From the NCBI RefSeq assembly GCF_003201285.1, contig NZ_QICS01000005.1, forward strand, positions 203,893 to 267,892: DNA of 64,000 nucleotides, written 5' to 3'. Positions 1-8,911 of the stretch are shown in pieces (the first letter of the stretch is position 1; each line of letters starts with the position of its first letter). The notes under the pieces were generated by a model, which saw only the letters and a list, made by a program, of their open reading frames with translations, was not told the DNA's origin and did not search any database. A program made the position numbers and the translations under genes. Source of the stretch: Lachnotalea glycerini. GTDB lineage: Bacteria > Bacillota > Clostridia > Lachnospirales > Lachnospiraceae.

Positions 1-356
1 AATCCAAACAAATTAATAAATATCCAAAAGGAAATATAGATATACTTTTGTATTTTAATATCTTCAAGTATTTTGATGTGAATAAAGTAGTATATTAGGC
101 TGTAAACTAATGTTATTAAAAACAAACCTATCCCTGAATCTGCACCCCAGATTGCTTTCACCTTGCATATTATTTTGATAACTGATAGTAACATCAGAAT
201 CAAAGACACCATGAGCATATTATTAATATTGTCAACCGTTATGTAATGCTCCAATTCTTGCCGGTTTTTTTCTTTCTTCTTTAATAAATTTTTTAAATAT
301 AATAAGGTGCTGTTTGATTTCCTATCATCAGTTTTCGAATCTCTTTCATTCCCCAT
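1..356 (-). CDS. hypothetical membrane protein, 3' part outside the window
   Basis: An open frame on the minus strand begins with ATG at 356 and runs off the window edge at base 1. A ribosome binding site (GGGGAGG) lies about 7 bases upstream. The start reads MGNERDSKTDDRKSN and is followed by a charged Lys-rich stretch (LKKKEKNRQE), then at least two hydrophobic segments (around residues 58-75 and 85-103) and the start of a third. That pattern is a small multi-pass membrane protein with a cytoplasmic N-terminus. I do not recognise the family. The visible 118 residues show no enzyme motif. It is transcribed away from the repeat at 488-640, so its promoter should lie in 371-480. Confidence 0.6.
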   Translation of the reverse strand, partial: MGNERDSKTDDRKSNSTLLYLKNLLKKKEKNRQELEHYITVDNINNMLMVSLILMLLSVIKIICKVKAIWGADSGIGLFLITLVYSLIYYFIHIKILEDIKIQKYIYISFWIFINLFG

Positions 357-487
357 TGCATATCCTCCCCTATACACAAAGTAAACTGCTCCATCTATCC
401 TCTATAAATATAGTATATAGTTAATGTGCTTATATATCAAGACATAACGCTATTTTTCAAAATTATACATTTTATACTAAATCTAAT

Positions 488-640
488 CCCTCACTCATGA
501 GGGACTTGACCGCTTTACCGCGCCGAATGCTGTCACGTTGTGACATTTTCCACTTGCATTCGTGCGCATTGTGTTTTATTTCATAGGAATCAAAACTTTT
601 ATACGTTAACATCAAGGTTTTACCTATGAAATGAAATAAA
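488..640 (+). repeat. dispersed structured repeat, copy 1
   Basis: This is the fullest of four copies of an unnamed repeat. It contains GACTTGACCGCTTTACCGCG, a small hairpin TGTCAC-GTT-GTGACA, the invariant core GCATTCGTGCGCATTGTG (556-573), and a second module bounded by ATTTCATAGG and CCTATGAAAT in inverted orientation. The segment GCGCCGAATGC can pair with GCATTCGTGCGC across the small hairpin, giving a long stem with one bulge. Other copies are at 4334-4452, 48510-48636 and 61532-61615. It could be a MITE or a structured RNA; orientation is arbitrary. Confidence 0.75.
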
Positions 641-642
641 AT

Positions 643-668
643 AGCTGTAAAACCTTAGTTTCACAGCT
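643..668 (-). terminator. rho-independent terminator of the spore hydrolase gene
   Basis: On the minus strand AGCTGTGAAAC pairs with GTTTTACAGCT around a TAAG loop (one G-U pair), followed by ATTTTATTT. The stem overlaps the last codons of the gene ending at 661. Confidence 0.7.
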
Positions 669-1935
669 TATTTATGGTATAGAGTGAATTTAAAACCGCC
701 CAGTTTGGTGGAAATTTACGCATCAAATTCCAATAGCCTCCACCAAGAAGTTTGTATTCATTGATCAGCTTAAGTTTCGCTTCTATGCTTCTGGCATCTT
801 CAAACCAAACAACATGTGCCTTTCCTGCCGCATCTGTATAATAGAAATATGGTGACATTGCAAGTGTATCAAATTCGATGGTTGCCTGATTTTTTGCCGC
901 TATATCAATTGCTTCACTATTTCCTATAATGACAGCAACAGTCTCACCTCTTACATACGGTAAGGTCCAGTCATAGCCATAGTTTGGAATTCCAATCATT
1001 ATTTTGTTGACATCAATCTGAGTTACTGCATAATCAATGACTCTTCTTACTTGGTCAATTGGTGCAACTGCCATTGGGGGGCCATAGGTATAACCCCATT
1101 CGTATGTCATTAGCAAAACCAAATCTGCAATCTCACCAATCCTCTTATAATCATGTGCCTGATAAATCAACCCCACCTGTGTACTTGATGTCTTAGGCGC
1201 CAAATCAACATTTACGATAAAGCCCTCTGCATGTAATCTAGTTGTAACCGAACTGATAAAAGATAAATAATTTTCTTTATCCTGAATAAATTCAAAATCA
1301 ATGTCAAGCCCTATGTACCCCTTGATATACATTGTATTAATTATATTCGTAATTAAGGTTTGAGTGGCTGTAGAGCTGGCAAAAAGAGTCTCAGCATGCT
1401 CATTACTGAAATTACCGTTTTCATCTATAGAAGAAATAAGCATCATAGGAGATGTCTTCAAAGAATATGCTTCTCTTATTAATTCTTCATCATCTATAGG
1501 AATCAACTCTCCCTGTGCAGTAAAGCCATAGCCAAATATCGTTAACGTTGTCATGTAAGTTAATGCTGTTCTTAAAATATTTTTATCGATAAAAGGATAA
1601 GCATAACCATTAAATCTTCCACTTCGAAGCTTTTCTCCTTCAAATGTAATTACTAGTACTTCTCCTTCATATAAAACAGGATTATTAATCAAATTAGGAT
1701 TGTTTTGTAAAAGATTAATTTGACTGATTCCATAATTATTTGCTATGGATGTGATAGTCTCTGCGCTCGCAACAACATGTATTGTCTTTGGTATGAGAAT
1801 GACAAGAGCCTGACCTAATACAAGTGTAGTAATATGATCGATTCCATTATCTGTCATAATACGCTCTACAGAAACACCATACTGGTCTGCAACACTTTTT
1901 AGTGTATCTCCCTGTTTCACAACATGAATAAGCAA
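661..1935 (-). CDS. LysM-GH18 spore cortex-lytic hydrolase (SleL/YaaH type)
   Basis: The 424-residue protein has two LysM domains (about residues 2-47 and 52-97, each opening with IHVV) that bind peptidoglycan. A glycoside hydrolase 18 barrel follows (about 105-420), with the strand-4 motif ending DIDFE near residue 210, where Glu is the expected proton donor. This LysM2-GH18 order is that of YaaH/SleL, the N-acetylglucosaminidases that degrade spore cortex fragments at germination. There is no signal peptide, as usual for that family. The chosen start is a TTG with a weak upstream TAGGT; no in-frame ATG is available nearby. It ends in a terminator (643-668) and lies 55 bases after ilvN, probably as a separate unit. 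Confidence 0.85.
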   Translation of the reverse strand: MLIHVVKQGDTLKSVADQYGVSVERIMTDNGIDHITTLVLGQALVILIPKTIHVVASAETITSIANNYGISQINLLQNNPNLINNPVLYEGEVLVITFEGEKLRSGRFNGYAYPFIDKNILRTALTYMTTLTIFGYGFTAQGELIPIDDEELIREAYSLKTSPMMLISSIDENGNFSNEHAETLFASSTATQTLITNIINTMYIKGYIGLDIDFEFIQDKENYLSFISSVTTRLHAEGFIVNVDLAPKTSSTQVGLIYQAHDYKRIGEIADLVLLMTYEWGYTYGPPMAVAPIDQVRRVIDYAVTQIDVNKIMIGIPNYGYDWTLPYVRGETVAVIIGNSEAIDIAAKNQATIEFDTLAMSPYFYYTDAAGKAHVVWFEDARSIEAKLKLINEYKLLGGGYWNLMRKFPPNWAVLNSLYTINKL

Positions 1936-1990
1936 ATTTTTACCTACATTTTTTCCTCTTACTAAAGTATATGCACCGTACTTTTCTTTA

Positions 1991-2488
1991 TTACCTGTCG
2001 GAAATACTAATTGATTCGATTGCCACGCTGCCGCCTCTTACCACTTCAATATTTGTAAATTCTTTTGCAGCAAGCTGCACCAGTTCATTATTTCTAGCTT
2101 CTGTCTGAATACACTCAATTAAAATAGACGATCTTCCAATATCCACTATTTTAGCCCCAAATACATCGCTAATACGGTAAACCTGTGTTTTCTCTTTTTC
2201 ATTGGCTGTAAGAATTTTAAGATACAAAATCTCTTTCATGTGTATTAAAACATTTGTTAAATCAACTACCTTTATCACCTCAACGAATTGATTCAACTGT
2301 TTTTTAATCTGTTCAAAAGTTGCATCGTCGCTGTCTACACATATTGTCATTCTAGATATCGTTGGATCTTGCGTTTCTCCGACAGTAAGACTATGAAGAT
2401 TATAGGATTTTCCTGAAAACAGCCCCGAAACTCTTGCTAATACACCAACTTCATTTTCAACATATAATGACATCCATCTTTTTTTCAT
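1991..2488 (-). CDS. ilvN: acetolactate synthase small (regulatory) subunit
   Basis: This 165-residue protein is the regulatory subunit of acetohydroxyacid synthase, the first common step of branched-chain amino acid synthesis. The N-terminal ACT domain (about residues 3-75) opens with WMSLYVENEVGVLARVSGLF, the standard signature for valine feedback binding. The C-terminal half matches the usual small-subunit extension in length. ATG at 2488 follows AAGGAGG at good spacing. The gene lies 13 bases after ilvB and is co-transcribed with it under the T-box leader at 4453-4767. Confidence 0.95.
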   Translation of the reverse strand: MKKRWMSLYVENEVGVLARVSGLFSGKSYNLHSLTVGETQDPTISRMTICVDSDDATFEQIKKQLNQFVEVIKVVDLTNVLIHMKEILYLKILTANEKEKTQVYRISDVFGAKIVDIGRSSILIECIQTEARNNELVQLAAKEFTNIEVVRGGSVAIESISISDR

Positions 2489-2501
2489 TCTTATCTCCTC
2501 C

Positions 2502-4226
2502 TTAACAATCCAAAATCATTTCATTTAATGCATTTCCCCCAGGTACCATAGGCAATACCAATTCACTTTCCTCTAACATAAATTCAATAATTGTTGGACC
2601 TTCCTTATTGGATGCTGCCAATTCAAATGCTTTTTTAATATCCTCTTGCTTAAATACCCTTATTCCTTTTGCTTGGTAACTATTTGCCAGTTGTATAAAG
2701 TCCGGTGAGTAGGGCGGACATTCCTTATTTGGATCAAAACAGTTTTTCTCGCAGCTTTTTCTGCATCTAAGACAGGTACTGGAATACCTTTTGTTAAAGA
2801 AAAGCTGCTGAAATTGTCTAACCATCCCCAGATAGCTATTATTAAAAATACAAAAAGTAATTGGAAGTTCACAGGTTACTGCAGTTGCCATCTCCTGAAT
2901 ATTCATCTGCATTCCACCGTCTCCTGATATGCATACAACTTGCTTATCAGGATTTCCCAACTTTGCCCCGATTGCTGCAGGCAGTCCAAATCCCATCGTA
3001 CCAAGTCCGCCTGAGGTCAATAACTTTGTGCGTCCATTCATTTCCAAGTACTGTGTCGTCCACATCTGGTGCTGTCCTACATCGGTTACAATAATCCCGT
3101 CTTGATATCGGGCGCTGATTTCCTTTATTATTTTATCCGGTGTTAATCCTATTGCATTTTGCGGTCTTATTGTATGCTCTAACTTCCATTTGTCAATTTG
3201 ACTGTTCCATTCCTCATGAAAGCAATCTTTAACTCTTTCCAGCATGGTTTGAATTGCCAGTTTCGCATCTGCAACGATTGGTACATCAACCTTAATATTT
3301 CTCGAAATGGAAGAAGCCTCTATATCAATATGAATAATGGCAGCATTTGGAGCAAATTCACTGATTTTTCCTGTAATTCTATCGTTGAATCTTGTTCCAA
3401 TAGAAAAGAGCAAATCACATTCACTAATTGCCATATTAGATGCATAGGAACCATGCATTCCAACGTTTCCAACGTAATATGGATTGTCTGTGGGTATTGC
3501 ACCTTTCCCCATAATCGTCGTTACTACGGGTATTCTAGCGATATTGACAAGATTAGTAAATTCCTCTCCTGCCCCTGCTATATTCACTCCTCCTCCTGCC
3601 AAAAATACCGGCCGCTTTGCCTTATCAAGCATATCCATAGCCTTTTTAAGCTGTCCCATATGAACTGAGGTATTTGGTTTATAACCTCTTATCGAAACTG
3701 GTTTATCAAAGTCATCCTCAAACAGTGCAAGTTGAATGTCCTTTGGAATATCTACTAATACTGGACCGGGCTTTCCACTTTTTGCTATATAAAAAGCCTC
3801 TTTTATAATTCTTACTAAATCCTTTCTTTCTCTTACCGTTATCGCATATTTGCAAATACTTCTTGTGATGCCAACAATATCTACCTCCTGAAAGGCATCA
3901 TTGCCGATTAGATTCTTTGACACCTGTCCGGTAAAGCAAACAAGTGGAATACTATCATAATTGGCAGTTGCAATTCCTGTCACAAGATTGGTAGCACCTG
4001 GCCCGCTGGTTACTAAACAAACACCTACCTTTCCCGTTGAGCGAGCATAACCATCTGCTTCATGAATCAAGCCCTGCTCATGCCTTGGAAGAATCACTTC
4101 AATATCTTTTTGTCCATAAAGAGCATCAAATAAATCAACTGCATATCCTCCAGGATATCCAAATAAAATATCTACGCCTTCTTGCTTTAAAGTTTCTACA
4201 AATGCTTGTGTTCCTTTTCTTTTCAT
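2502..4226 (-). CDS. ilvB: acetolactate synthase large (catalytic) subunit, with Cys-rich insertion
   Basis: This 574-residue thiamine diphosphate enzyme condenses pyruvate to acetolactate, or with 2-oxobutyrate to acetohydroxybutyrate. The N-terminal domain carries PRHEQG with the catalytic Glu near residue 50, then the FAD-binding middle domain. The C-terminal domain has the TPP/Mg motif GDGGMQMN followed by FNN. Start ATG at 4226 has GGAGG upstream. Unusual is a segment at about residues 480-505 (CLRCRKSCEKNCFDPNKEC) holding six Cys in a loop where most homologues have a short Cys-free stretch next to the substrate channel. The reading frame is clean through it, so it is a real insertion. 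Regulation is by the upstream T-box. Confidence 0.95.
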   Translation of the reverse strand: MKRKGTQAFVETLKQEGVDILFGYPGGYAVDLFDALYGQKDIEVILPRHEQGLIHEADGYARSTGKVGVCLVTSGPGATNLVTGIATANYDSIPLVCFTGQVSKNLIGNDAFQEVDIVGITRSICKYAITVRERKDLVRIIKEAFYIAKSGKPGPVLVDIPKDIQLALFEDDFDKPVSIRGYKPNTSVHMGQLKKAMDMLDKAKRPVFLAGGGVNIAGAGEEFTNLVNIARIPVVTTIMGKGAIPTDNPYYVGNVGMHGSYASNMAISECDLLFSIGTRFNDRITGKISEFAPNAAIIHIDIEASSISRNIKVDVPIVADAKLAIQTMLERVKDCFHEEWNSQIDKWKLEHTIRPQNAIGLTPDKIIKEISARYQDGIIVTDVGQHQMWTTQYLEMNGRTKLLTSGGLGTMGFGLPAAIGAKLGNPDKQVVCISGDGGMQMNIQEMATAVTCELPITFCIFNNSYLGMVRQFQQLFFNKRYSSTCLRCRKSCEKNCFDPNKECPPYSPDFIQLANSYQAKGIRVFKQEDIKKAFELAASNKEGPTIIEFMLEESELVLPMVPGGNALNEMILDC

Positions 4227-4333
4227 TTTTTGCCTCCTATTATTATTGTTATTATCTGCAATCTTTTAAAAGTTACTATTTTTGTGACTGAATTGTATAA
4301 CATTGTCCTCTATAACTCATTGAACTGCTTAGA

Positions 4334-4452
4334 ATCGCATGCAGTCACGCTGTGACATTTTCCTCTTGCATTCGTGCGCATTGTGTTTTTATTTCATAGG
4401 AATCAAACTTTTTACGGTACCACAACAAGGTCATTCCTATGAAATAAAAAAA
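4334..4452 (+). repeat. dispersed structured repeat, copy 2
   Basis: It contains AGTCACGCTGTGACA, the core GCATTCGTGCGCATTGTG (4368-4385), and the second module with a perfect 17-bp inverted pair TTTTATTTCATAGGAAT / ATTCCTATGAAATAAAA. The 5' module half seen in copies 1 and 4 has diverged. It lies inside the ilvB leader, directly behind the T-box terminator. Its right arm (4425-4452) recurs in inverse at 4851-4878. Confidence 0.7.
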
Positions 4453-4767
4453 CCCTAAGCTAATAAATTAGCTTAGGGCGAATAAATCTTATCCGTGTTA
4501 CCACCTAAATTCAGAGATTTCTCTCTACACTCTGCCAATACAGAAACGCTGCTGACAGAATATCTATCAGTACAGACGAATCGATACCGTTTTCCCTGTA
4601 ACGTAGAAAATTTACGTTGAAGCCTACTTAAGAATAATCTTGTTCGGTTCACTGCTCAAAGGCTACTTCCATACTTCCTTAGTAAAGATTTTCACCAACC
4701 ATCTTTTCTCTGGAACCTCGGTGAGTATGTACTCCTCCTCATCATTGCATTTATTATGTTTATATTG
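4453..4767 (-). promoter_or_regulatory. T-box leader of ilvBN
   Basis: On the minus strand the leader contains the T-box sequence AGGTGGTAACACGG (4493-4506), which pairs with the tRNA acceptor end. A strong terminator follows: CCCTAAGCTAAT paired with ATTAGCTTAGGG (4453-4478) and then seven T. Upstream, near 4690-4735, lie the AGAGA-type bulge and GGTTGGTG elements of stem I, and GGAAGTAGCC at the usual specifier-loop position. GTA (valine) is the most likely specifier codon, but I cannot fold the stem to prove it. Uncharged tRNA should switch on ilvB and ilvN. Confidence 0.9.
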
Positions 4768-4773
4768 TTCTTG

Positions 4774-4802
4774 ATTATATACAATTAAATTTCATTTGTC
4801 AA
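4774..4802 (-). promoter_or_regulatory. sigma-A type promoter of the ilvBN T-box transcript
   Basis: On the minus strand TTGACA (4802-4797) and TATAAT (4779-4774) are both perfect, 17 bases apart, placing the transcript start near 4767. Confidence 0.85.
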
Positions 4803-4806
4803 TGAT

Positions 4807-4852
4807 ATATTTTACTGTAATAAATTGTTATATTTTACTGTAATAGATTGTT
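4807..4852 (+). repeat. tandem 23-bp duplication
   Basis: Two adjacent 23-bp units (4807-4829 and 4830-4852), starting ATATTTTACTGTAATA, differ at one base. They lie just upstream of the ilvBN promoter. No function is evident. Confidence 0.7.
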
Positions 4853-4878
4853 TTTTTATTTCATAGGAATGACCTTGT
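4851..4878 (-). repeat. inverted partial copy of the dispersed repeat
   Basis: These 28 bases are the exact reverse complement of 4425-4452, the right arm of repeat copy 2. The two arms flank the T-box and its promoter like the ends of a cassette. Confidence 0.8.
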
Positions 4879-4917
4879 CGTTATCGTATAAAAATATTGA
4901 ACTGGTTAGATATATTT

Positions 4918-6396
4918 TCAGTCATCTTGTTCAACGATTATGTCATATTTATTTATGTTTACCATTATTGTTCCTTCCACTAAAAAAACAATATTTTGGG
5001 CTTCTAATGTTGTATAAATCAATGATGATAAAACTTTCTCACCATCATTTACAAACACTTCAGCAGAATATTTATCAACGATAATTCTTAATTTAAGATT
5101 TTCGTATCCGATTTTTATTTGTCTTTCGCATACTACATCTTTTCGAAGTCCTGAATACTTCCTATCAAATGTTAGAATATTTGTAGTATTATTATATATG
5201 ATGCTAGTATGAAACTCATTATTAGCTGCTAGTCTTATCTCAACACTTTGATAATTTCCAGATATCACTTCAAACTCCATATCAATTTCTCTCCCTGATA
5301 TTTCCGGAAGCGAAAGCTGTCCACTCAGTTCATAATTACTGTATTGTTTGGGATTATGCCTATAATTTTCGATTTCTTTGATTGGTTTTTGATATATTTT
5401 TCCATCTAAAATTGTTATCTCTCTTGGTAATGTCATCATTCCTGACCAACTAAAATAATTTGGATTTATATTATTATCCCAAGTTTGCATCCAAGCGATT
5501 ACTACCCGTCTACCATCTTTTGTCTCCACTGTCTGCGGTGCATAATAATCAAGCCCATAATCCAGAACTCCAGTTAGCTCTCTCTTAAACGAATACTCGT
5601 TTTTGTCATAGTCTCCAATAAAATACAGACTTCCATTCCCATTATGTATTTCATATTCTTTTGCCTGCATTTCTTGTGGTGAAACAATAATTACATATTT
5701 ATCATCCAATTTAAAAAAATCAGGGCACTCCCACATCTTTCCATATTCGTTATTGTTTTTAATTAGTATAGAACACATTTTCCACTCTTTTAAATTCAAC
5801 GATTGATAAAGTATTAATTGCCCACTGCCATCTTCACTTCGATTTGCTATAAGAGCATAAAAAGCTTCCTCCTCTTTCCAAATCTTTGGATCCCTGAAAT
5901 CCTCCATACTGCATCCGTCTGGTAAAAGAGTTTCATCTATCACAGGATTATTATCCAATTTACAATAATCTAAACCATTTCCTATTGCTATACATTGCAT
6001 CTGTTTTATTATTGTACTTTGATCTGGCTGAATCTCTTCGGCTGTTCCAGTGTACATTAATATATGTTTTCCACCATCTTCTATTGCTGTACCCGAAAAA
6101 CATCCTGCCTTGTCATACGACTGATCTGGTGCTAAGGCAATCGGTAAATGCTGCCATGTAATAAAATCTTTTGTTTTCATATGTCCCCAATGCATGGGAC
6201 CCCATTGAATATCAAACGGGTGATATTGAAAGAACAAATGATATTCATCCTTATATAAAGAAAATCCATTCGGATCATTAATCCATCCTATTGGTGCGGT
6301 TATATGAAAAGACGGCTTTAGATATTTATTAACATCTGTCTTCCCTTTCTCTTCAAATAATCTAACCTCATGCAAAATACTATTACTTATAGCCAT
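4918..6396 (-). CDS. GH32 sucrose-6-phosphate hydrolase / beta-fructosidase
   Basis: This 492-residue cytoplasmic enzyme hydrolyses beta-fructosides. The five-bladed propeller carries the three family signatures in order: WINDPNG near residue 40 (Asp41 nucleophile), FRDPK near 165 (transition-state Asp) and ECPD near 215 (acid-base Glu). A C-terminal beta-sandwich follows. I start it at ATG 6396, which has GAGAGGAGAA seven bases upstream; an in-frame TTG at 6414 lies inside that ribosome binding site. No signal peptide is present, so an intracellular substrate, probably sucrose-6-phosphate or short fructans, is likely. No PTS or regulator gene lies next to it, so the substrate is open. Confidence 0.9.
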   Translation of the reverse strand: MAISNSILHEVRLFEEKGKTDVNKYLKPSFHITAPIGWINDPNGFSLYKDEYHLFFQYHPFDIQWGPMHWGHMKTKDFITWQHLPIALAPDQSYDKAGCFSGTAIEDGGKHILMYTGTAEEIQPDQSTIIKQMQCIAIGNGLDYCKLDNNPVIDETLLPDGCSMEDFRDPKIWKEEEAFYALIANRSEDGSGQLILYQSLNLKEWKMCSILIKNNNEYGKMWECPDFFKLDDKYVIIVSPQEMQAKEYEIHNGNGSLYFIGDYDKNEYSFKRELTGVLDYGLDYYAPQTVETKDGRRVVIAWMQTWDNNINPNYFSWSGMMTLPREITILDGKIYQKPIKEIENYRHNPKQYSNYELSGQLSLPEISGREIDMEFEVISGNYQSVEIRLAANNEFHTSIIYNNTTNILTFDRKYSGLRKDVVCERQIKIGYENLKLRIIVDKYSAEVFVNDGEKVLSSLIYTTLEAQNIVFLVEGTIMVNINKYDIIVEQDD

Positions 6397-6513
6397 TACA
6401 AGTTCTCCTCTCAATGAACCTTTTTGTATTCGTATTCATATCTTATAAATTCGAATGTCATTCATCTGATAAATCCTTCTGTTTATTCTACTGTATAAAA
6501 TTTTTAACCATTC

Positions 6514-7194
6514 TTATCTTTTCATTGATCGGATTTCACTTTTTGTGTATTGATCCACCTTAAGTGATTCTGTGATTTTTTGCAACGCCTTATTATAGGT
6601 AAAGTCATCTAAATGATTGTTCTCCAAGTAAGGCATTGTTTGACTTGGAAGCTTAACGTAATACATCGATATCGCCCAGGCAATTCCCATTTGCACATAA
6701 TAAGCGCTGCTTGTAATTGAATCAAGAGCAAGCAATGCTTCTTTCACATATTTTTCACTAATAAAATAATTCAGTAGCATAACTACGCCAAAGCGTATAA
6801 AATATTCCCTTGAATCAGTCAAATAGGTTTTTAATAATTCCCACATTCTTTCCGGATCGTTTTTTGTTATTTTAAGGCTGCTGCAAAAAGAGTCACACAC
6901 AGACCAATTATCTATTTTAGGAACAAATTCTATAATATACGGTATTAATTCATCTAAATTAGTATTTATATATCCTATTACCATTCCTTGCAGCATTATT
7001 TCCTCATAGGAGGCATCCGATGCTTCCTTAAGATAAGTTCTCCAATCTTCCTTTGCTATCTGCTTTGCTATTTTACGCAAATTAGGTAATCTGACTCCTA
7101 AAATATTGGATACTCCCGGTAAAAGCTTACTGGAAAATTCCTGATATTCCGGCTCTGCTAATTTTGTTATTTGTTCTCGTATTTCTCGATTCAT
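6514..7194 (-). CDS. AlkD-like DNA alkylation repair (HEAT-like) protein
   Basis: This 226-residue all-helical protein resembles the AlkD/AlkC group of HEAT-repeat DNA glycosylases that remove alkylated bases. Typical traits are an N-terminal stretch with LGVRLPNLRKIAK, a central VPKIDNWSVCDSF motif (the Trp/Asp region lining the DNA groove), and FIRFGVVMLLNYF followed by YYVQMGIAWAISM. I start it at ATG 7194 (MNREIREQ), preceded by AAGGAG; upstream in-frame codons are unlike the family. It lies 28 bases after the DUF6483 gene and is probably co-transcribed with it. Function in repair is inferred from family only. Confidence 0.8.
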   Translation of the reverse strand: MNREIREQITKLAEPEYQEFSSKLLPGVSNILGVRLPNLRKIAKQIAKEDWRTYLKEASDASYEEIMLQGMVIGYINTNLDELIPYIIEFVPKIDNWSVCDSFCSSLKITKNDPERMWELLKTYLTDSREYFIRFGVVMLLNYFISEKYVKEALLALDSITSSAYYVQMGIAWAISMYYVKLPSQTMPYLENNHLDDFTYNKALQKITESLKVDQYTKSEIRSMKR

Positions 7195-7222
7195 TTTACT
7201 CCTTATCATACAGCAAATACAC

Positions 7223-7612
7223 CTATCTTTGTAGATTATTAAAAACATTCATAATTCCTGAATATCCATATTTCTTAGCAATTGCTTCAATTCCCTCACT
7301 TATTTCATTTCTGGAGTAATTTGCAGATTCTAAAAAATCTTCCTCATATTCATTGATATGAAGATAAAATGCCATAGCAATTTCAAGCTCCTTTGGCTCT
7401 TTAAATTCAAGCTTTGTAAACAAAAGATTTTCGGCTTCATTGATTTTACCCTCGTCTGCCAGCTTTGTAAGCTTATCAAACAACATATCATTATCGGTAC
7501 GTTCATTTTCCTTTGGAAGCTCATAATTTAATTCACTTTTCCCCAGAATCGCCTTAACAATTGCTTTTACCATATCTTTTATCATTCTTGTTATATAATC
7601 GTCCTCTAACAT
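7223..7612 (-). CDS. DUF6483 family protein
   Basis: This small 129-residue acidic helical protein opens with MLEDDYITRMIKDMVKAI, the typical start of the DUF6483 family found in Clostridia. It ends with an EGIEAIAKKYGYS stretch. No catalytic motif, signal peptide or membrane segment is visible. The central part (KLADEGKINEAENLLF) looks like a single TPR-type helical hairpin. It precedes the AlkD-like gene by 28 bases on the same strand. Its role is unknown. Confidence 0.75.
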   Translation of the reverse strand: MLEDDYITRMIKDMVKAIVKAILGKSELNYELPKENERTDNDMLFDKLTKLADEGKINEAENLLFTKLEFKEPKELEIAMAFYLHINEYEEDFLESANYSRNEISEGIEAIAKKYGYSGIMNVFNNLQR

Positions 7613-7884
7613 CGTTTCACCTTACCTCTTAATTTTATTCAATACTGATTGCTTAGATATTTGTTTTAGTATATATCGCCTTGTCTCGATAGTCAACGTT
7701 ACTTTTATCAAAACACTTTAAGCTGTTATGAATGATGTTATTGCATTTTGAAAGTCAAAGGCATATCATATATTATAATAATAAAAATTGACAATTTTAT
7801 TTATAATTCTAAATATTTTGTCTTTTATGACGATATGTATTAGAGGATACTGCTTTTAATATACATTTATATCAGGGGGAAGCA

Positions 7885-8685
7885 ATGAAAAGAAGAGAAA
7901 AATCTATTATCATTTTTTTATTATTAACATTCGCATTAAGTAGTATATGCTATTTTGTTTATATTTTCTATGGAGAAACTGCTTCCAGCATAACTGCTCT
8001 TCTTATGTGGTGTCCTGGCATATCTGCATTCATTATAAAAATTATTTTTTATAGAAAAGAAAAAATAATTAAATTTCAAAGATGTCCTATCGTATTTATC
8101 CTTTTAGGGATTTTCATACCGGTATTCTATTTAGGGATCTCATACGCAATTTATTGGCTTATAAACCCTTTTGCTTTTACTGGTCAGATATATAGTACCT
8201 CTATTACTTTTTATATCCTTGCCTTTCTTTCAAGCATAATAACCGCTATGGGTGAAGAAATCGGCTGGAGAGGCTTTTTGTTACCTAAAATGAGTGAAAT
8301 TTTTCATCCTGTACCGACTGTAATCATATGTGGTCTTATTTGGGCTGTATGGCATTATCCTCTTTTGATTGCAGGCTTATACCAGTCAGGAACGCCCCTC
8401 TACTACCAGCTTCCTGTATTTACCTTAGAGGTTATTCTTATTACGGGTACACTTTTCTATTTAAGAATGCGCTCACATTCTATATGGCCAGCAATTTTAC
8501 TGCATGCAAGCCATAATTATATTGATCAATTAATTTGTGCTCCTCTTACTCAGTCCGATGATAGTGCTTATTTTGCCGGCGAAACAGGCCTTATAACCGT
8601 AGTCTGTATTGTTATAATTGTTATACTACTAGCAACAAAATCTTCAAAGAATTCTTTTATTTCTTATTCAAATAAGAGATATTAA
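7885..8685 (+). CDS. CPBP family intramembrane metalloprotease (Abi)
   Basis: This 266-residue multi-pass membrane protein has about eight hydrophobic segments. The three CPBP signatures are present: EEIGWRG near residue 123 (catalytic Glu pair), WAVWHYP near 155 (metal His) and HASHN near 207. Relatives cleave membrane substrates or protect against bacteriocins. ATG at 7885 follows GGGGGAAG. It is a single gene between divergent (7612 minus) and codirectional neighbours, with no peptide gene beside it to hint at a substrate. Confidence 0.88.
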   Translation: MKRREKSIIIFLLLTFALSSICYFVYIFYGETASSITALLMWCPGISAFIIKIIFYRKEKIIKFQRCPIVFILLGIFIPVFYLGISYAIYWLINPFAFTGQIYSTSITFYILAFLSSIITAMGEEIGWRGFLLPKMSEIFHPVPTVIICGLIWAVWHYPLLIAGLYQSGTPLYYQLPVFTLEVILITGTLFYLRMRSHSIWPAILLHASHNYIDQLICAPLTQSDDSAYFAGETGLITVVCIVIIVILLATKSSKNSFISYSNKRY

Positions 8686-8782
8686 AAGATACATAACGAT
8701 TTCGTGTTTTCACAATCTTACCCAAGATTTATTTAAATTCTTGGTACATATAAACTTAAGATATTCTGTTAAAATTCATCCA

Positions 8783-8828
8783 ATATCAGGGTCGAAATCT
8801 TTCATATATCAGGGTCGAAATCTTTCAT
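8783..8828 (+). repeat. perfect tandem 23-bp duplication
   Basis: Units 8783-8805 and 8806-8828 (each beginning ATATCAGGGTCGAAATC) are identical. They lie upstream of the M23 peptidase gene, before a TTGACA box at 8867-8872. They are probably non-coding, since the preferred start of that gene is downstream. Confidence 0.85.
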
Positions 8829-8911
8829 ATTTTTATGTAAACAAACCTTTCATATTTTCATATTTCTTGACATATAGTATTATTACATTATCATATTTAG
8901 CAGGTATCGAT

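Noticed and set aside
2861..3668. Plus-strand frames opposite ilvB
   Set aside because: Antisense shadows with no ribosome sites; the minus-strand gene is clear.
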